From Thermogemmatispora aurantia (GTDB lineage: Bacteria > Chloroflexota > Ktedonobacteria > Ktedonobacterales > Ktedonobacteraceae): a stretch of DNA of 64,000 nucleotides. Shown piece after piece: positions 41,226 through 50,230 of the stretch. The notes under the pieces were generated by a model. It did no database searches. It was not told the DNA's origin and saw only the letters and a program-made list of their open reading frames with translations. Location of the stretch: positions 108,752 to 172,751 of the forward strand of contig NZ_BKZV01000004.1 of the NCBI RefSeq assembly GCF_008974285.1, read 5' to 3'. The stretch's first letter is position 1; each line of letters starts with the position of its first letter. The position numbers were made by a program, and so were the translations under genes.

Positions 41226-42435
41226 AGAGTCAACTATCGTGCTGAGTGAACAGGAGCGGGAGATGATGCAGCGGGCGCTGGCGCTGGCGCGGTCTGTTGA
41301 GGGACGCACCAGTCCGCGCCCACCAGTGGGGGCTGTGCTCGTGCGTGACGGGCAGATGGTAGGTCAGGGGGCGACGGCCCCGCCCTATGGGCCACATGCC
41401 GAGGTGGAGGCGCTGCGCGAAGCCGGTCCCCATGCTCAGGGGGCCGATCTCTATGTGACGCTGGAACCGTGTTGCATTGCCCTGCACACGCCGCCCTGTA
41501 CCGAGGCCCTCATTGCTGCGGGAGTCCGGCGCGTCGTCGTGGCCGCTCGCGATCCCAACCCGCGGGTCGATGGGCGCGGACTGCAGCGGCTGCGGCAGGC
41601 TGGGATAGAGGTTGCGCTCTTGGACGAAGATGATCCCCTGGCCCGTCAGGCACGCGAGCTGCTACGTCCCTTTACCACCCTTGTGCGTGGCAACCGGCCC
41701 TATGTCACCGCCAAGTGGGCGATGACCCTGGATGGCAAGATCGCCGCGCACACGGGAGACGCCTTCTGGATCAGCGGACCGCCGGCTCGGGCCTGGGCTC
41801 ACGAGTTGCGCGATCGCGTCGATGGTATTCTGGTCGGGGCTGGCACGGCGCGCCGCGACGATCCCTGGCTTACCGTACGCCTGGCCGCCAGCAGCGAGCG
41901 CAGACCACGTCTCCAGCCGCCGCGACGGCTGGTCATAACCAGCAGTGGCCAGCTCCCGCCACAGCTACGACTGCTCAACACGCCCGAGGCTGGCGAGACC
42001 TGGCTGCTGATCGGCGAGCAGGTTCCCGCCGAGCGACGCGCAGCCCTGGCCCGTCCAGGGGTGCGTCTCATCGAGATGCCTTGCGAGCCGACGGGGCGCG
42101 TTGATCTCCGGCAGGCCCTGCAGCGCCTGGCTGCCGAGGGCCTGATGCATATCCTCCTTGAAGGCGGGGCTGCCCTCACGGGCAGCGCCTTCGACTGTTG
42201 CTGCATTGACCATGTCGCCGTCATCGTCGCGCCCCGGCTGATCGGGGGAGCCAGCGCTCCGGTTCCGCTCGCCGGCCAGGGCCTGCCCCGCTTGAGCCTG
42301 GCGGCTACCTTGGACGATCAGCGCACGCAGACTCTTGGCGACGACCTGCTGATCGAAGGCGAGGTCTGCTATCACCCTTCTTCATCCGTCGCTGGCGAAG
42401 CGGCGGAGGGAGCGAAGAACCTGACCAGAAAGTGA
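41212..42435 (+). CDS. ribD: Bifunctional riboflavin deaminase/reductase, 407 aa
   Basis: Two steps of riboflavin synthesis: deamination of the pyrimidine, then NADPH reduction of the ribosyl side chain. The N-terminal deaminase has GPHAEVEAL (His and Glu at zinc) and the zinc cysteines in LEPCCIALHTPPC. The C-terminal reductase begins PYVTAKWAMTLDGKIA and includes DGILVGAGTARRDDPWLTVR and ILLEGGAALTGS. Length is slightly above average because of a ~20-residue polar tail. Translation is coupled to the sigma gene by a 14-bp overlap. Confidence 0.95.
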   Translation: MSMPEESTIVLSEQEREMMQRALALARSVEGRTSPRPPVGAVLVRDGQMVGQGATAPPYGPHAEVEALREAGPHAQGADLYVTLEPCCIALHTPPCTEALIAAGVRRVVVAARDPNPRVDGRGLQRLRQAGIEVALLDEDDPLARQARELLRPFTTLVRGNRPYVTAKWAMTLDGKIAAHTGDAFWISGPPARAWAHELRDRVDGILVGAGTARRDDPWLTVRLAASSERRPRLQPPRRLVITSSGQLPPQLRLLNTPEAGETWLLIGEQVPAERRAALARPGVRLIEMPCEPTGRVDLRQALQRLAAEGLMHILLEGGAALTGSAFDCCCIDHVAVIVAPRLIGGASAPVPLAGQGLPRLSLAATLDDQRTQTLGDDLLIEGEVCYHPSSSVAGEAAEGAKNLTRK

Positions 42436-42446
42436 GAAAGCAGGTG

Positions 42447-43787
42447 ATGTCAATCAACCAGCTGTTAGAGACAGACGACCTATGGCTCTCAGTGCCTGCC
42501 GCCGTACGCCGACTGCAGGCCGGCCAGATGGTCTTGCTCTGCGACGATGAGACGCGCGAGCACGAGGCCGACCTCTGCCTGGCGGCCCAGTTCGCTACTC
42601 CTGAACGCATCAACTTTATGCTGCAGCAGGCGCGCGGCCTGCTCTGTGTGGCCCTGGCCGGTGAGCGTCTTGATGCCCTGGCCATTCCCCTGGCCGAGCA
42701 CGCTAACGCTCCCCTGCAGGACACCGCCTTTACGGCCTCCGTCGACGCCCGTCGTGGCACTACTACTGGGGTCTCCGCACGCGACCGCGCCCTAACCGCT
42801 CGTCTGCTTGTCGACCCAACCGCACAGCCGGAAGACTTCGCGCGCCCGGGCCACCTCTTTCCGCTGCGGGCCCATCCTGCCGGTACCCTGGGCCGCCGCG
42901 GCCACACCGAGGGAGCGGTCGACCTGATGCGTCTGGCTGGCCTTGAGCCAGGGGCAGTCATCTGCGAAGTGCTCGATGAAGAAGGCGAGCCGGCGCGTGG
43001 TGTCACTCTGCTGCGCTTTGCTCAGCGTCACGGCCTGGGCCTCATTACTGTGGACGCCATTGCCCGCTTCCGCCGCCAACAACGTGTCATCCTGGTCAAC
43101 GAGACGCGCCTGCCGCTACCTGAAGGCGACTTCCGCCTTCGCCACTATCGCGACACACGCCAGGGGCGTGACTACCTGGCTCTCATTTTGGGGGAGCTTG
43201 ATCGGGGCGACCTGCCGCCGCTGGTGCGTCTCCATTCGGCCTGCACCACCGGCGAGGTCTTTGGCTCACAGCGCTGCGACTGCCAGGCCCAGCTCAGGCA
43301 GGCCCTGGCTCTCATTGGCCGCGAAGGGCGTGGCCTGCTGCTCTATCTTCCCCAAGAAGGGCGCGGCATCGGCCTGGCTGGTAAACTGCAGGCCTATCGC
43401 CTCCAGGACAACGGCTACGATACGGTCGAGGCCAACGAGCATCTTGGCTACCCCGCCGATGCGCGCTCCTACGACGAGGCCGTCGCCATTCTGGCAGAGC
43501 TGGGCCTGCGTCGCCTGCGCCTGCTCACTAACAATCCGGCCAAGCTCCAGGCTCTGCAAAACGCCGACCTCCAGGTCGAGCGTGTAGCGCTGGAGGTCGC
43601 TGCCAGTCCAGAGAACCGTGCCTATCTCGACACTCGTCGTCGGCGCCTGGGCCATCTTCTCACAGCCTCGACGGAACCAGGCCCAGGCGCGATTGAAGAA
43701 GCCATCAGGGCCGTCAGCCAGGCGGCAAGCCACAATGGAAGGCGAACAGAGGAGGAGGAGCATCATGTCAGAAGCTATCAGCGCTGA
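42447..43787 (+). CDS. ribBA: DHBP synthase/GTP cyclohydrolase II, 446 aa
   Basis: Makes both riboflavin precursors. The N-terminal half is DHBP synthase: VLLCDDETREHEADLCLAAQ (acidic metal site, residues 33-43), RRGTTTGVSARDRA, and RRGHTEGAVDLMRLAGL. The C-terminal half is GTP cyclohydrolase II: HSACTTGEVFGSQRCDCQ with the three zinc cysteines, then YLPQEGRGIGLAGKLQAY and DTVEANEHLG. ATG 42447 is chosen; GTG 42432, overlapping the ribD stop as GTGA, is an equal alternative. A ~40-residue polar tail follows the catalytic domain. Confidence 0.95.
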   Translation: MSINQLLETDDLWLSVPAAVRRLQAGQMVLLCDDETREHEADLCLAAQFATPERINFMLQQARGLLCVALAGERLDALAIPLAEHANAPLQDTAFTASVDARRGTTTGVSARDRALTARLLVDPTAQPEDFARPGHLFPLRAHPAGTLGRRGHTEGAVDLMRLAGLEPGAVICEVLDEEGEPARGVTLLRFAQRHGLGLITVDAIARFRRQQRVILVNETRLPLPEGDFRLRHYRDTRQGRDYLALILGELDRGDLPPLVRLHSACTTGEVFGSQRCDCQAQLRQALALIGREGRGLLLYLPQEGRGIGLAGKLQAYRLQDNGYDTVEANEHLGYPADARSYDEAVAILAELGLRRLRLLTNNPAKLQALQNADLQVERVALEVAASPENRAYLDTRRRRLGHLLTASTEPGPGAIEEAIRAVSQAASHNGRRTEEEEHHVRSYQR

Positions 43788-44292
43788 AGAGCGGCCTGAC
43801 GGCAGAGGGCTGCGTATCGCCCTGGCCGTAGCCCGTTACCATCCGCAGATCACTGGGGCCATGCAAGAGACGGCGCGGCGCAGCCTGATCGCCCACGGCG
43901 TGGCCGAGGAAGACATCGACATCTGGCAGGCTCCCGGCTCCTTTGAGCTTCCTCTCCTGGCCCAGGCCCTGGCCGCCAGCCAGCGCTACGACGCCATCAT
44001 CTGCCTGGGCTGCGTCATGAAAGGCGAGACGCGTCACGACGTTCTTGTCGGCGACGCTGCTGCCCAGGGTATCCAGCGCGTCGCCCTCGACAGCGGCCTG
44101 CCAGTGATCTTCGGGGTCATTTGTGCCGCCAATCGTCTCCAGGCCCTGGCGCGCATTCCTCGCGCCGCCGAGTGTGCCCTGGCAGCCATTGACCTGGCCT
44201 CTACACTGCGACGCGTCCGTCATCCAGACGCGATGCACGTCTGCCGGCCCGCTCAACAAGATATGGTGAGCACGGGCGAAAGGAGCGGCTAA
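43765..44292 (+). CDS. ribH: 6,7-dimethyl-8-ribityllumazine synthase, 175 aa
   Basis: Condenses the ribityl pyrimidine with DHBP; forms the icosahedral lumazine synthase capsid. Blocks are LRIALAVARYHPQITGAM, WQAPGSFELPLLAQAL, IICLGCVMKGETRHDVLV (catalytic His of the RHD) and PVIFGVICAANRLQAL. ATG 43765 follows GGAGGAGGAG and overlaps the end of ribBA by 23 bp, so synthesis is coupled. A short C-terminal extension is the only oddity. Confidence 0.95.
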   Translation: MSEAISAEERPDGRGLRIALAVARYHPQITGAMQETARRSLIAHGVAEEDIDIWQAPGSFELPLLAQALAASQRYDAIICLGCVMKGETRHDVLVGDAAAQGIQRVALDSGLPVIFGVICAANRLQALARIPRAAECALAAIDLASTLRRVRHPDAMHVCRPAQQDMVSTGERSG

Positions 44293-44298
44293 GCCTTT

Positions 44299-45012
44299 AT
44301 GTTTACCGGCATCGTCGAAGAGGTGGGTACCGTTCTGGCGACCGACGCCACCACCCTGGAGATTGCCATCCCAGCCGCCTGGCCCGACGTCAAAGAGGGC
44401 GATAGCATTGCCGTTGACGGGGCCTGCCTCACTGTCGTCGCACGAGGCGAGCATTGGCTGCGGGTGGAAGTTATGCCCGAGACCCTGCGCCGGACGCGCT
44501 TCGCCTCCCTCATTGCGGGTGAAAGGAGCGGGCAAGATGATGAGCGCGCCGTCAATCTAGAGCGTTCGCTCCCGGTAGGAGGGCGTTTCGGGGGGCATAT
44601 CGTCCAGGGACACGTCGAAGCGGTCGCCACAGTCCTGAGCACGCGTGAAGAGGGCAACTCGCTTGTCTGTGAGATGACCCTGCCCGTTGCCCTGCGTCCC
44701 TATATTGTTCCCAAAGGCTTTGTGGCCCTCAACGGCGTTAGCCTCACCGTGGTCTCCTGTCAAGACGATCGCTTTTCCGTGGCTCTCATCCCCTATACGC
44801 GAACCCACACCAACCTTGGCCGACTACGTCCGGGCAGCCTCCTCAACCTGGAAAGCGACATTCTCGGGCGCTACCTGGTGCAGCTCGTGGGCCACTATGC
44901 TGTCCCGTCGCAGCTTCCGGGAGCGAAAGCTGCGAGCGACCCCCTGGATTGGGCCTTCCCAGAGAGGAACAGCATGGGCGAGGACGGGGGAGCAAAACGC
45001 CAGGAAGGGTAA
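44299..45012 (+). CDS. ribE: Riboflavin synthase alpha chain, 237 aa
   Basis: Dismutates two lumazines to riboflavin. The tandem-barrel architecture is visible: MFTGIVEEVGTVLA, DSIAVDGACLTVV, GGRFGGHIVQGHVEAVA (barrel 1), then GFVALNGVSLTVVSC and IPYTRTHTNLG (barrel 2), ending NLESDILGRYLVQL. It carries an extra ~35-residue tail. It begins 6 bp after ribH and ends the operon, so all four synthesis enzymes lie under the FMN riboswitch. Confidence 0.95.
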   Translation: MFTGIVEEVGTVLATDATTLEIAIPAAWPDVKEGDSIAVDGACLTVVARGEHWLRVEVMPETLRRTRFASLIAGERSGQDDERAVNLERSLPVGGRFGGHIVQGHVEAVATVLSTREEGNSLVCEMTLPVALRPYIVPKGFVALNGVSLTVVSCQDDRFSVALIPYTRTHTNLGRLRPGSLLNLESDILGRYLVQLVGHYAVPSQLPGAKAASDPLDWAFPERNSMGEDGGAKRQEG

Positions 45013-45056
45013 CGAGGTGAGCAGCCTCCTTGCTGGCTCCTCCCCGCTACCCTTCC
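45003..45056. terminator. Bidirectional hairpin after the rib operon
   Basis: GGAAGGGTA (45003-45011, containing part of the ribE stop) pairs perfectly with TACCCTTCC (45048-45056), with a smaller GAGCAGC/GCTGGCTC arm inside. It lies between convergent genes and probably ends both transcripts, although the T-run is missing. Confidence 0.5.
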
Positions 45057-45123
45057 AGCCGGGGTGAACGACGCTCGCTATGAGGTGGGTCTGCTAAGTG
45101 AACTGCCAGCCTCAGGGCAGGCA

Positions 45124-47748
45124 CTATTGCAAAGCGACGGCGAAGATATGCATCCTGCCGCCGCTCACCGCTGCCGGCAAGGTCACACTTTTCACAGTCT
45201 TTCCCTGTGGCAGGGCAATGCTCACATAGAACAGGTAGCACTTCATCTGAACCGGACCGTTGGGACTATTAAAGTAGGGCATGCTCACGGCCTGGGGACT
45301 GCCCGGCAGGGGGCGTGAGCCGCCGCCGTCCAGTGTCCAATCGCTGAAGGCGATAGGCACCGCCTGAGTTGTCCCATCGGTAAAAGTGATCAAAAGCTGG
45401 CCGCGTGCCACGCCATGATCGGCGGCCCCGAGTAGACCGAGCAACTTCGCGCGTGGCTGGTGCTCCACTGGCAGCGTCTGACCCGCCGCCACATAGTTAT
45501 CCGGCTCGCCTGAAAGCACATTGGGCCAGACGAAGACGAAGCCACCTGCAAAGACATGGTCACCGGGGTTGACGCCAGCCCGCTGAAGGGCCTGGGCCGA
45601 GTAGCTATTGCCTCCCTGATCAAAGTTGGCCGTCGTCGGACGCTCGTCGTTGCTGACCCCTACGTTATTGTATGCAGGGGTCGTGCGCGGACCGGACTGA
45701 GCCGGACCGGAAGCTGGCGAACCGCTGCGCGCACCCTCGCTGGGCGCCTGCTCAGGCTGGCCCACGCTGGGAGCCGGCGACGGGGGAGCAGCTGCAGTCG
45801 GCCCTGGTATCGCGGCGGCAGTCCCCGAGCCACTGGCTGGTAGCACGCTCAGCGAACGCGGACCTACTCTTAGATCGCTGGCCGGGCGCTGATCCGGTCC
45901 CGGCTCCGATTGCGGACCGGGCTGGTTTTGAGGACCGGGCTGTCTCTGCGGTCCAGGATGAGGCAGGCGCAGCGGCTGGACTGGATGCGGCTCCGGCTGC
46001 TGGGGGCTCCCCTGCGTCTGACCTGGGAACGGCGAGAGACGCACTGTCGGGAGCAGGCCATAGATTACCAATGCCTTCCCGCTCGGCACAAAGACCCGCC
46101 CGTCAGCCACCGTCGGCACACTGAATTTCACATATCCCGGGAGGGCGTCGCGCTCGGGACTCTGATCGCTGCTGTACAGTTCACGCGCCAGGTTGCTGGC
46201 ATCATAGGCTCGCAGTACCCCGCGAGGATCTACCAGCCAGAGAATGCCCGTGCCGGCGCGGTTGCTACTGGAGGTCACCACCACGTTGGCGCCTGGGAAA
46301 GGCAGCTCCTCGGGCGTAGCCGAGACCGGCTGAGACGAGAGGCGGCCATTAATGAGGCGGTAGGCCACCACTGGACGGTTCACACTGGCGAAATAGACAT
46401 ACTCGCCATCGGGTCCGTTCCAGTAGGCGGGTGTACTGAAGAGGCCGCCGATCGTCGTCGGCGGAAACTCCTGCACGATCTGATCCACATCGTTACGTGC
46501 CTGGTGGTTGCAGGCGTCAGGAATGGTGTGGTAGCGGCCCAGATGATTGCGGGCCAGGACATAGATCCGTCCCTCTTTGCCCGAGGCGATCAGCTCTCCG
46601 ACCGTCGGCAGCAACAAAGGAGCGGCGGAGCCGAGGTCGGCATCGGCATCGTCCAGACAACGCTCATTGAAGGGCGTGAAATAGTCGACCAGGCGCAGAT
46701 CGGGCGAGAGCTTCCCCACCGAATCGCCGGCGTTACGACCGTTCAGATGGAGATTAAAGGAGCCATTGCCGCTCGTAAAATAGAGAAAGCCTTGCTCATC
46801 GGCGGTCAGGGCGCCGCCAGAACCCCAGATACCGGCTCGCGCGCCATCGGGCGTATCGTTAAAGACCGCCATCTGGCGGAAGGCGCTGCCGTTATACTGG
46901 TAGCTCATGATCCAGCCGTGGTACGGCATATTATCGCAGAACGAGCCCCAGGAGATATAGATCTGCCCATTGGCCAACACCAGAGCAGCGCGCTGGCGCT
47001 GGAAGCGGGGATCAAAGGTGAGCAGGCCGCGGCGACTGCCAGCGCCTGTGCCGCGCACACTGGCCTGGATCGTCACCGGACTGCCCTTGCGCTCCTGGCC
47101 GGTGGTGATATCCAGCGCATGGAGGCGATAGAGCAGGCGACCGCCCTCTTTAGTGAAAGCCACCACGTAGAGCGTACGAGTGGCGGCATCGATAACCGGC
47201 GTACCGGTGATGCCGATCTCGGGCACCAGGTCATTGCAGGCCACATCGTGGTTTGTCGGGACCTGCACACCGCGTCCCAGGAAACTTGTCCGCCAGAGCA
47301 AGGCCCGCTCCGGCCTGGTGGCATCGGCGTCGAAGGCATAGACGCTGTCGTGCTCGGTTGCCACGAAGACCACATTGCGCGCCCGACCCTGAATCGGCAG
47401 ACTGGGCACATAGAGCGGCTGGGCGTAGACCTGGCCATCGACCGCCAGCGTCAGACGCTTCCCGAAGGTACTGACATTGACATTGCTTGTTGTCAGCAGC
47501 ACCTCCGCGGGGTTGTGACCGCTGTGCCGGTTATTGTACTTGAAGGTCAGCACGGCGGTACCGCTCGCGGGGGCAGCGTAGGCGGCAGGTTGTAACCTGC
47601 GGCCCGCGGCCTGCTGGCCGGAAGAGGGCTTCCAGGCCAGCGCTCTGCCGGTTCCGCCAGGTAGCCAGGAGGAAAAGAGCAGGCCCCCGAGTAGCAGCAG
47701 GGGCAGTGCTGCCGCTACTCGGGGCAACAAGCGAGAGAGGTTGATCAT
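45124..47748 (-). CDS. Secreted PQQ-like beta-propeller protein with C-terminal carbohydrate-enzyme-associated domain, 874 aa
   Basis: ATG 47748 follows AAGGAG. After a signal peptide (AAALPLLLLGGLLFSSW), residues ~60-560 are repeated propeller blades of the PQQ/quinoprotein type (NVVFVATEHDSVYAFDAD; GITGTPVIDAATRTLYVVAF; GGALTADEQGFLYFTSGNGS). A Pro/Gln/Gly linker with PGPQ repeats follows. Residues ~700-874 (NNVGVSNDERPTTANFDQGG; LITFTDGTTQAVPIAFSDWT) match a beta-sandwich domain common in extracellular glycoside hydrolases. No PQQ ligands are confirmed. Likely a surface sugar- or polymer-binding protein; the reaction is unknown. Confidence 0.75.
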   Translation of the reverse strand: MINLSRLLPRVAAALPLLLLGGLLFSSWLPGGTGRALAWKPSSGQQAAGRRLQPAAYAAPASGTAVLTFKYNNRHSGHNPAEVLLTTSNVNVSTFGKRLTLAVDGQVYAQPLYVPSLPIQGRARNVVFVATEHDSVYAFDADATRPERALLWRTSFLGRGVQVPTNHDVACNDLVPEIGITGTPVIDAATRTLYVVAFTKEGGRLLYRLHALDITTGQERKGSPVTIQASVRGTGAGSRRGLLTFDPRFQRQRAALVLANGQIYISWGSFCDNMPYHGWIMSYQYNGSAFRQMAVFNDTPDGARAGIWGSGGALTADEQGFLYFTSGNGSFNLHLNGRNAGDSVGKLSPDLRLVDYFTPFNERCLDDADADLGSAAPLLLPTVGELIASGKEGRIYVLARNHLGRYHTIPDACNHQARNDVDQIVQEFPPTTIGGLFSTPAYWNGPDGEYVYFASVNRPVVAYRLINGRLSSQPVSATPEELPFPGANVVVTSSSNRAGTGILWLVDPRGVLRAYDASNLARELYSSDQSPERDALPGYVKFSVPTVADGRVFVPSGKALVIYGLLPTVRLSPFPGQTQGSPQQPEPHPVQPLRLPHPGPQRQPGPQNQPGPQSEPGPDQRPASDLRVGPRSLSVLPASGSGTAAAIPGPTAAAPPSPAPSVGQPEQAPSEGARSGSPASGPAQSGPRTTPAYNNVGVSNDERPTTANFDQGGNSYSAQALQRAGVNPGDHVFAGGFVFVWPNVLSGEPDNYVAAGQTLPVEHQPRAKLLGLLGAADHGVARGQLLITFTDGTTQAVPIAFSDWTLDGGGSRPLPGSPQAVSMPYFNSPNGPVQMKCYLFYVSIALPQGKTVKSVTLPAAVSGGRMHIFAVALQ

Positions 47749-48271
47749 CACGTCTCCTTCACCACTGCAGTGATAAGCAAGCAGGGGCATGGCGTCTACT
47801 GCCCGTCGGCGATCAGGAACGGAGTAGCAGCTCTTCCTCTCCTCGTGCTTGCTTCCTTCTTCCTTGCTTCAACTTGCGTCGCGTCAACCCCTTGCTGGAG
47901 GCGATTTCGGGCCTCTACAATCTGTGGTTACTTGCTGCATCACGGCCCGTACACCGGCTTACTTCCCTCAGAAACTCAAAGCAGCTTACGCGCTGCTTCC
48001 ATTACTTATGATACTCAAGACACAAAATGAAAATCAGTATCTCAATCATGATCAATAGATTGACAGGGACGGGAGGGTGATCGAGATGAAGGACATATGA
48101 GATCGTCTGGCAGGTCTCAGGGAGCATTAGCCAAACGTCCTGGAGACTGGCCTGTTAGAGAGGATTCATGCTATCATAACAGAGCCAATCGTCTGGAGAA
48201 AGAGGCCTTTCCCAGTCGGCTCGCATTCGTTGCACGGGGCCTCGTTTTGATCCCCTTGAGAGTCCTGGATT
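47749..48271. other. Divergent intergenic region
   Basis: No gene. The stretch 47990-48065 is AT-rich and contains an isolated TTGACA (48060-48065) without a matching -10 box. I see no structured element of note. Confidence 0.3.
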
Positions 48272-50059
48272 ATGAACAAAATTGGCAAGTGGCTCCATCT
48301 GACACTGCGGCGCTGGAGGGTGGCCTGTGGGAAGGAACTCTATCCCCCCCCTGAACCGCTACCCCGGGGACGTGCTTTCTGGCTGGCCCTGGGCCTGGTC
48401 GTGTTGGCGATGCTCGCCTACAGCGTCTACTTCGTCATCTTTGTGACCAGCAAGCAGGATGCTTTTGCCACCAACGGCGAAGACCTGGGCATCATGGACC
48501 AGGCGATCTGGAATACGCTGCACGGCGCCCTTCTGCATCAGACGATCTGTAATGTGCTGACCGATACGAATTGCTATGGGCTGGAGGGCATCAATCGCTT
48601 CGCCATTCACTATGAGCCGATTCTTTTTTTAATTGTGCCCCTTTATATTTTTTGGGCTGATCCGAAAACGTTGCTGATTCTTCAGGTCCTGGTAGTAGCC
48701 ACGGGGGCGCTGCCAGCCTTCTGGCTAGCCCGTCTGCGCCTGCGTAGCGATCTGGCCGCTGTTCCCTTCGCCCTGCTCTATCTGCTCTATCCTGCGCAGC
48801 AGTATGCTGTCGACTATGATTTCCACGCTGTGACGCTGACGCTGGCCTTGCTCCTCTTTACTCTGTACTTTATGTATACGCAGCGCAATGGCTGGTTTCT
48901 GGCCTTTGCGATTCTCTCGCTGGCCTGCAAAGAGGAGATTGCCGGCGTCATTGCCCTGCTGGGTCTGTGGATGGTGATCTTCCAGCGACGCTGGCGCATC
49001 GGCCTGATTGTCTTCGGGCTGGCGGTCGGCTGGACCGCCATCGGCCTGCTGATCGTCCACTACGCCAGTCCGATTGGTCACTCGCTGCTAGCCTCCCGCT
49101 GGTCAGAATATGGGGACTCGCCCGTGGAGGTGGCGCTAAACATCCTGCTGCACCCGCTGCAGGTGATCCGCCAGCATGTGCTGGAGCCGCAACATCGGCT
49201 CTATCTGCAGAAACTGCTCGCTCCAGCGGGCTACCTGCCGCTACTGGCCCCCTGGGTCCTGGTCCTGGCCTCGCCGACGCTGGCCCTCAACCTGCTTAGT
49301 TCCTCGCCCAACATGTACAGTGGCCGCTATCAGTACAATGCGGAGATCGTGCCGATCCTGATCTTTGCCACCATCGAGGCGGTGGTGCTGCTGCTCTGGC
49401 TGCTGCGCCGCTGCCTGCAACTGGGCCAGGCCCGGCTTGCTCAGATGAGAGGTCCCGCCCTCAGCGCCTTGCCTGTTGCTGCCGGGGACCAGGGGAAGGA
49501 GCGTCCCGCCTGGTCCCTGTTGTCGTCGTCGGCAGGACGCTGGTTTGGAACACAGCCTGCCCCGTTGGCTGGCGGACGACTCTGGCCCATCCTGCGGGCC
49601 CTCTTCCTGCTGCTCCTGCTGAGCTATGTGATGGGGCAGGTGGTCAGGGCCACTGCACGCTACGATGTCTATAGTGCCATGCCCTATGCAGCCGGCTTTA
49701 TCTGGCCCTCTCAGGATGCTCATGACCGCCTCGCCTATCATTTTCTGCAAGAGATCCCGCCTACAGCCTCGGTCTCGACGCAGACAATGCTGGTCCCCCA
49801 TCTCAGTGAACGGCGTAGCATCTATCTCTTTCCCTATGGGGCGGGCTATGCCGACTATATCCTGCTGAATGCCCCAGGCTACTATTATCCCTTCCAGTCC
49901 TATGCTGACTACGAGCATACGGTCGACGCCGTGCTCAGCAGCGGCGAGTATGGCGTGATCGATATGCAGGACGGCTATATCCTGCTCAAAAAGGGCGCTG
50001 CTTCCACTGCCAATCAGCAGGCGGTGCGCATGGTGGCTCAGTATCGCCACACCGATTGA
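48272..50059 (+). CDS. DUF2079 polytopic membrane protein (GT-C-like), 595 aa
   Basis: The start is ATG 48272. About ten to twelve membrane helices (FWLALGLVVLAMLAYSVYFV; ILFLIVPLYIFWADPKTLLI), with a first-loop motif EDLGIMDQAIWNTLHG and the conserved FAIHYEPI and DYDFHAVTL that mark DUF2079. This family resembles GT-C glycosyltransferases with the acidic and His residues on the outer side. It may use a lipid-linked sugar at the outer membrane face. The ~100-residue C-terminal domain is soluble. A strong terminator follows. Confidence 0.82.
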   Translation: MNKIGKWLHLTLRRWRVACGKELYPPPEPLPRGRAFWLALGLVVLAMLAYSVYFVIFVTSKQDAFATNGEDLGIMDQAIWNTLHGALLHQTICNVLTDTNCYGLEGINRFAIHYEPILFLIVPLYIFWADPKTLLILQVLVVATGALPAFWLARLRLRSDLAAVPFALLYLLYPAQQYAVDYDFHAVTLTLALLLFTLYFMYTQRNGWFLAFAILSLACKEEIAGVIALLGLWMVIFQRRWRIGLIVFGLAVGWTAIGLLIVHYASPIGHSLLASRWSEYGDSPVEVALNILLHPLQVIRQHVLEPQHRLYLQKLLAPAGYLPLLAPWVLVLASPTLALNLLSSSPNMYSGRYQYNAEIVPILIFATIEAVVLLLWLLRRCLQLGQARLAQMRGPALSALPVAAGDQGKERPAWSLLSSSAGRWFGTQPAPLAGGRLWPILRALFLLLLLSYVMGQVVRATARYDVYSAMPYAAGFIWPSQDAHDRLAYHFLQEIPPTASVSTQTMLVPHLSERRSIYLFPYGAGYADYILLNAPGYYYPFQSYADYEHTVDAVLSSGEYGVIDMQDGYILLKKGAASTANQQAVRMVAQYRHTD

Positions 50060-50073
50060 TTCGCTTTTACACC

Positions 50074-50130
50074 AAGGGCGTCAGGCTCTGCTCGCTCTCT
50101 TCCCTTCATCTCTGCCTTGACGCCCTTTTT
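50074..50130 (+). terminator. Rho-independent terminator
   Basis: AAGGGCGTCA (50074-50083) with TGACGCCCTT (50118-50127) and a following T-run; 10-bp perfect stem. It ends the DUF2079 transcript. Its 3' arm doubles as the -35 region of the gntR promoter. Confidence 0.85.
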
Positions 50131-50161
50131 CTCCCTGACCTATACTAATCAATAATCGATT
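50117..50161 (+). promoter_or_regulatory. gntR promoter with adjacent operator
   Basis: TTGACG (50117-50122), 18-bp spacer, TATACT (50141-50146), followed at once by the imperfect 7-1-7 palindrome AATCAAT-A-ATCGATT (50147-50161). The placement at the start of transcription fits autorepression by the GntR protein. Confidence 0.6.
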
Positions 50162-50230
50162 GTGCCTCTTTGTAGGTGAGGAGCAGCGTCCCGGAATACG
50201 GGGCCAATTTCTGCAGGATTTTCGACACCG

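Noticed and set aside
45910..47595. 561-codon open frame on the plus strand
   Set aside because: Antisense shadow of the PQQ-type propeller gene, without recognisable domains or a plausible start.
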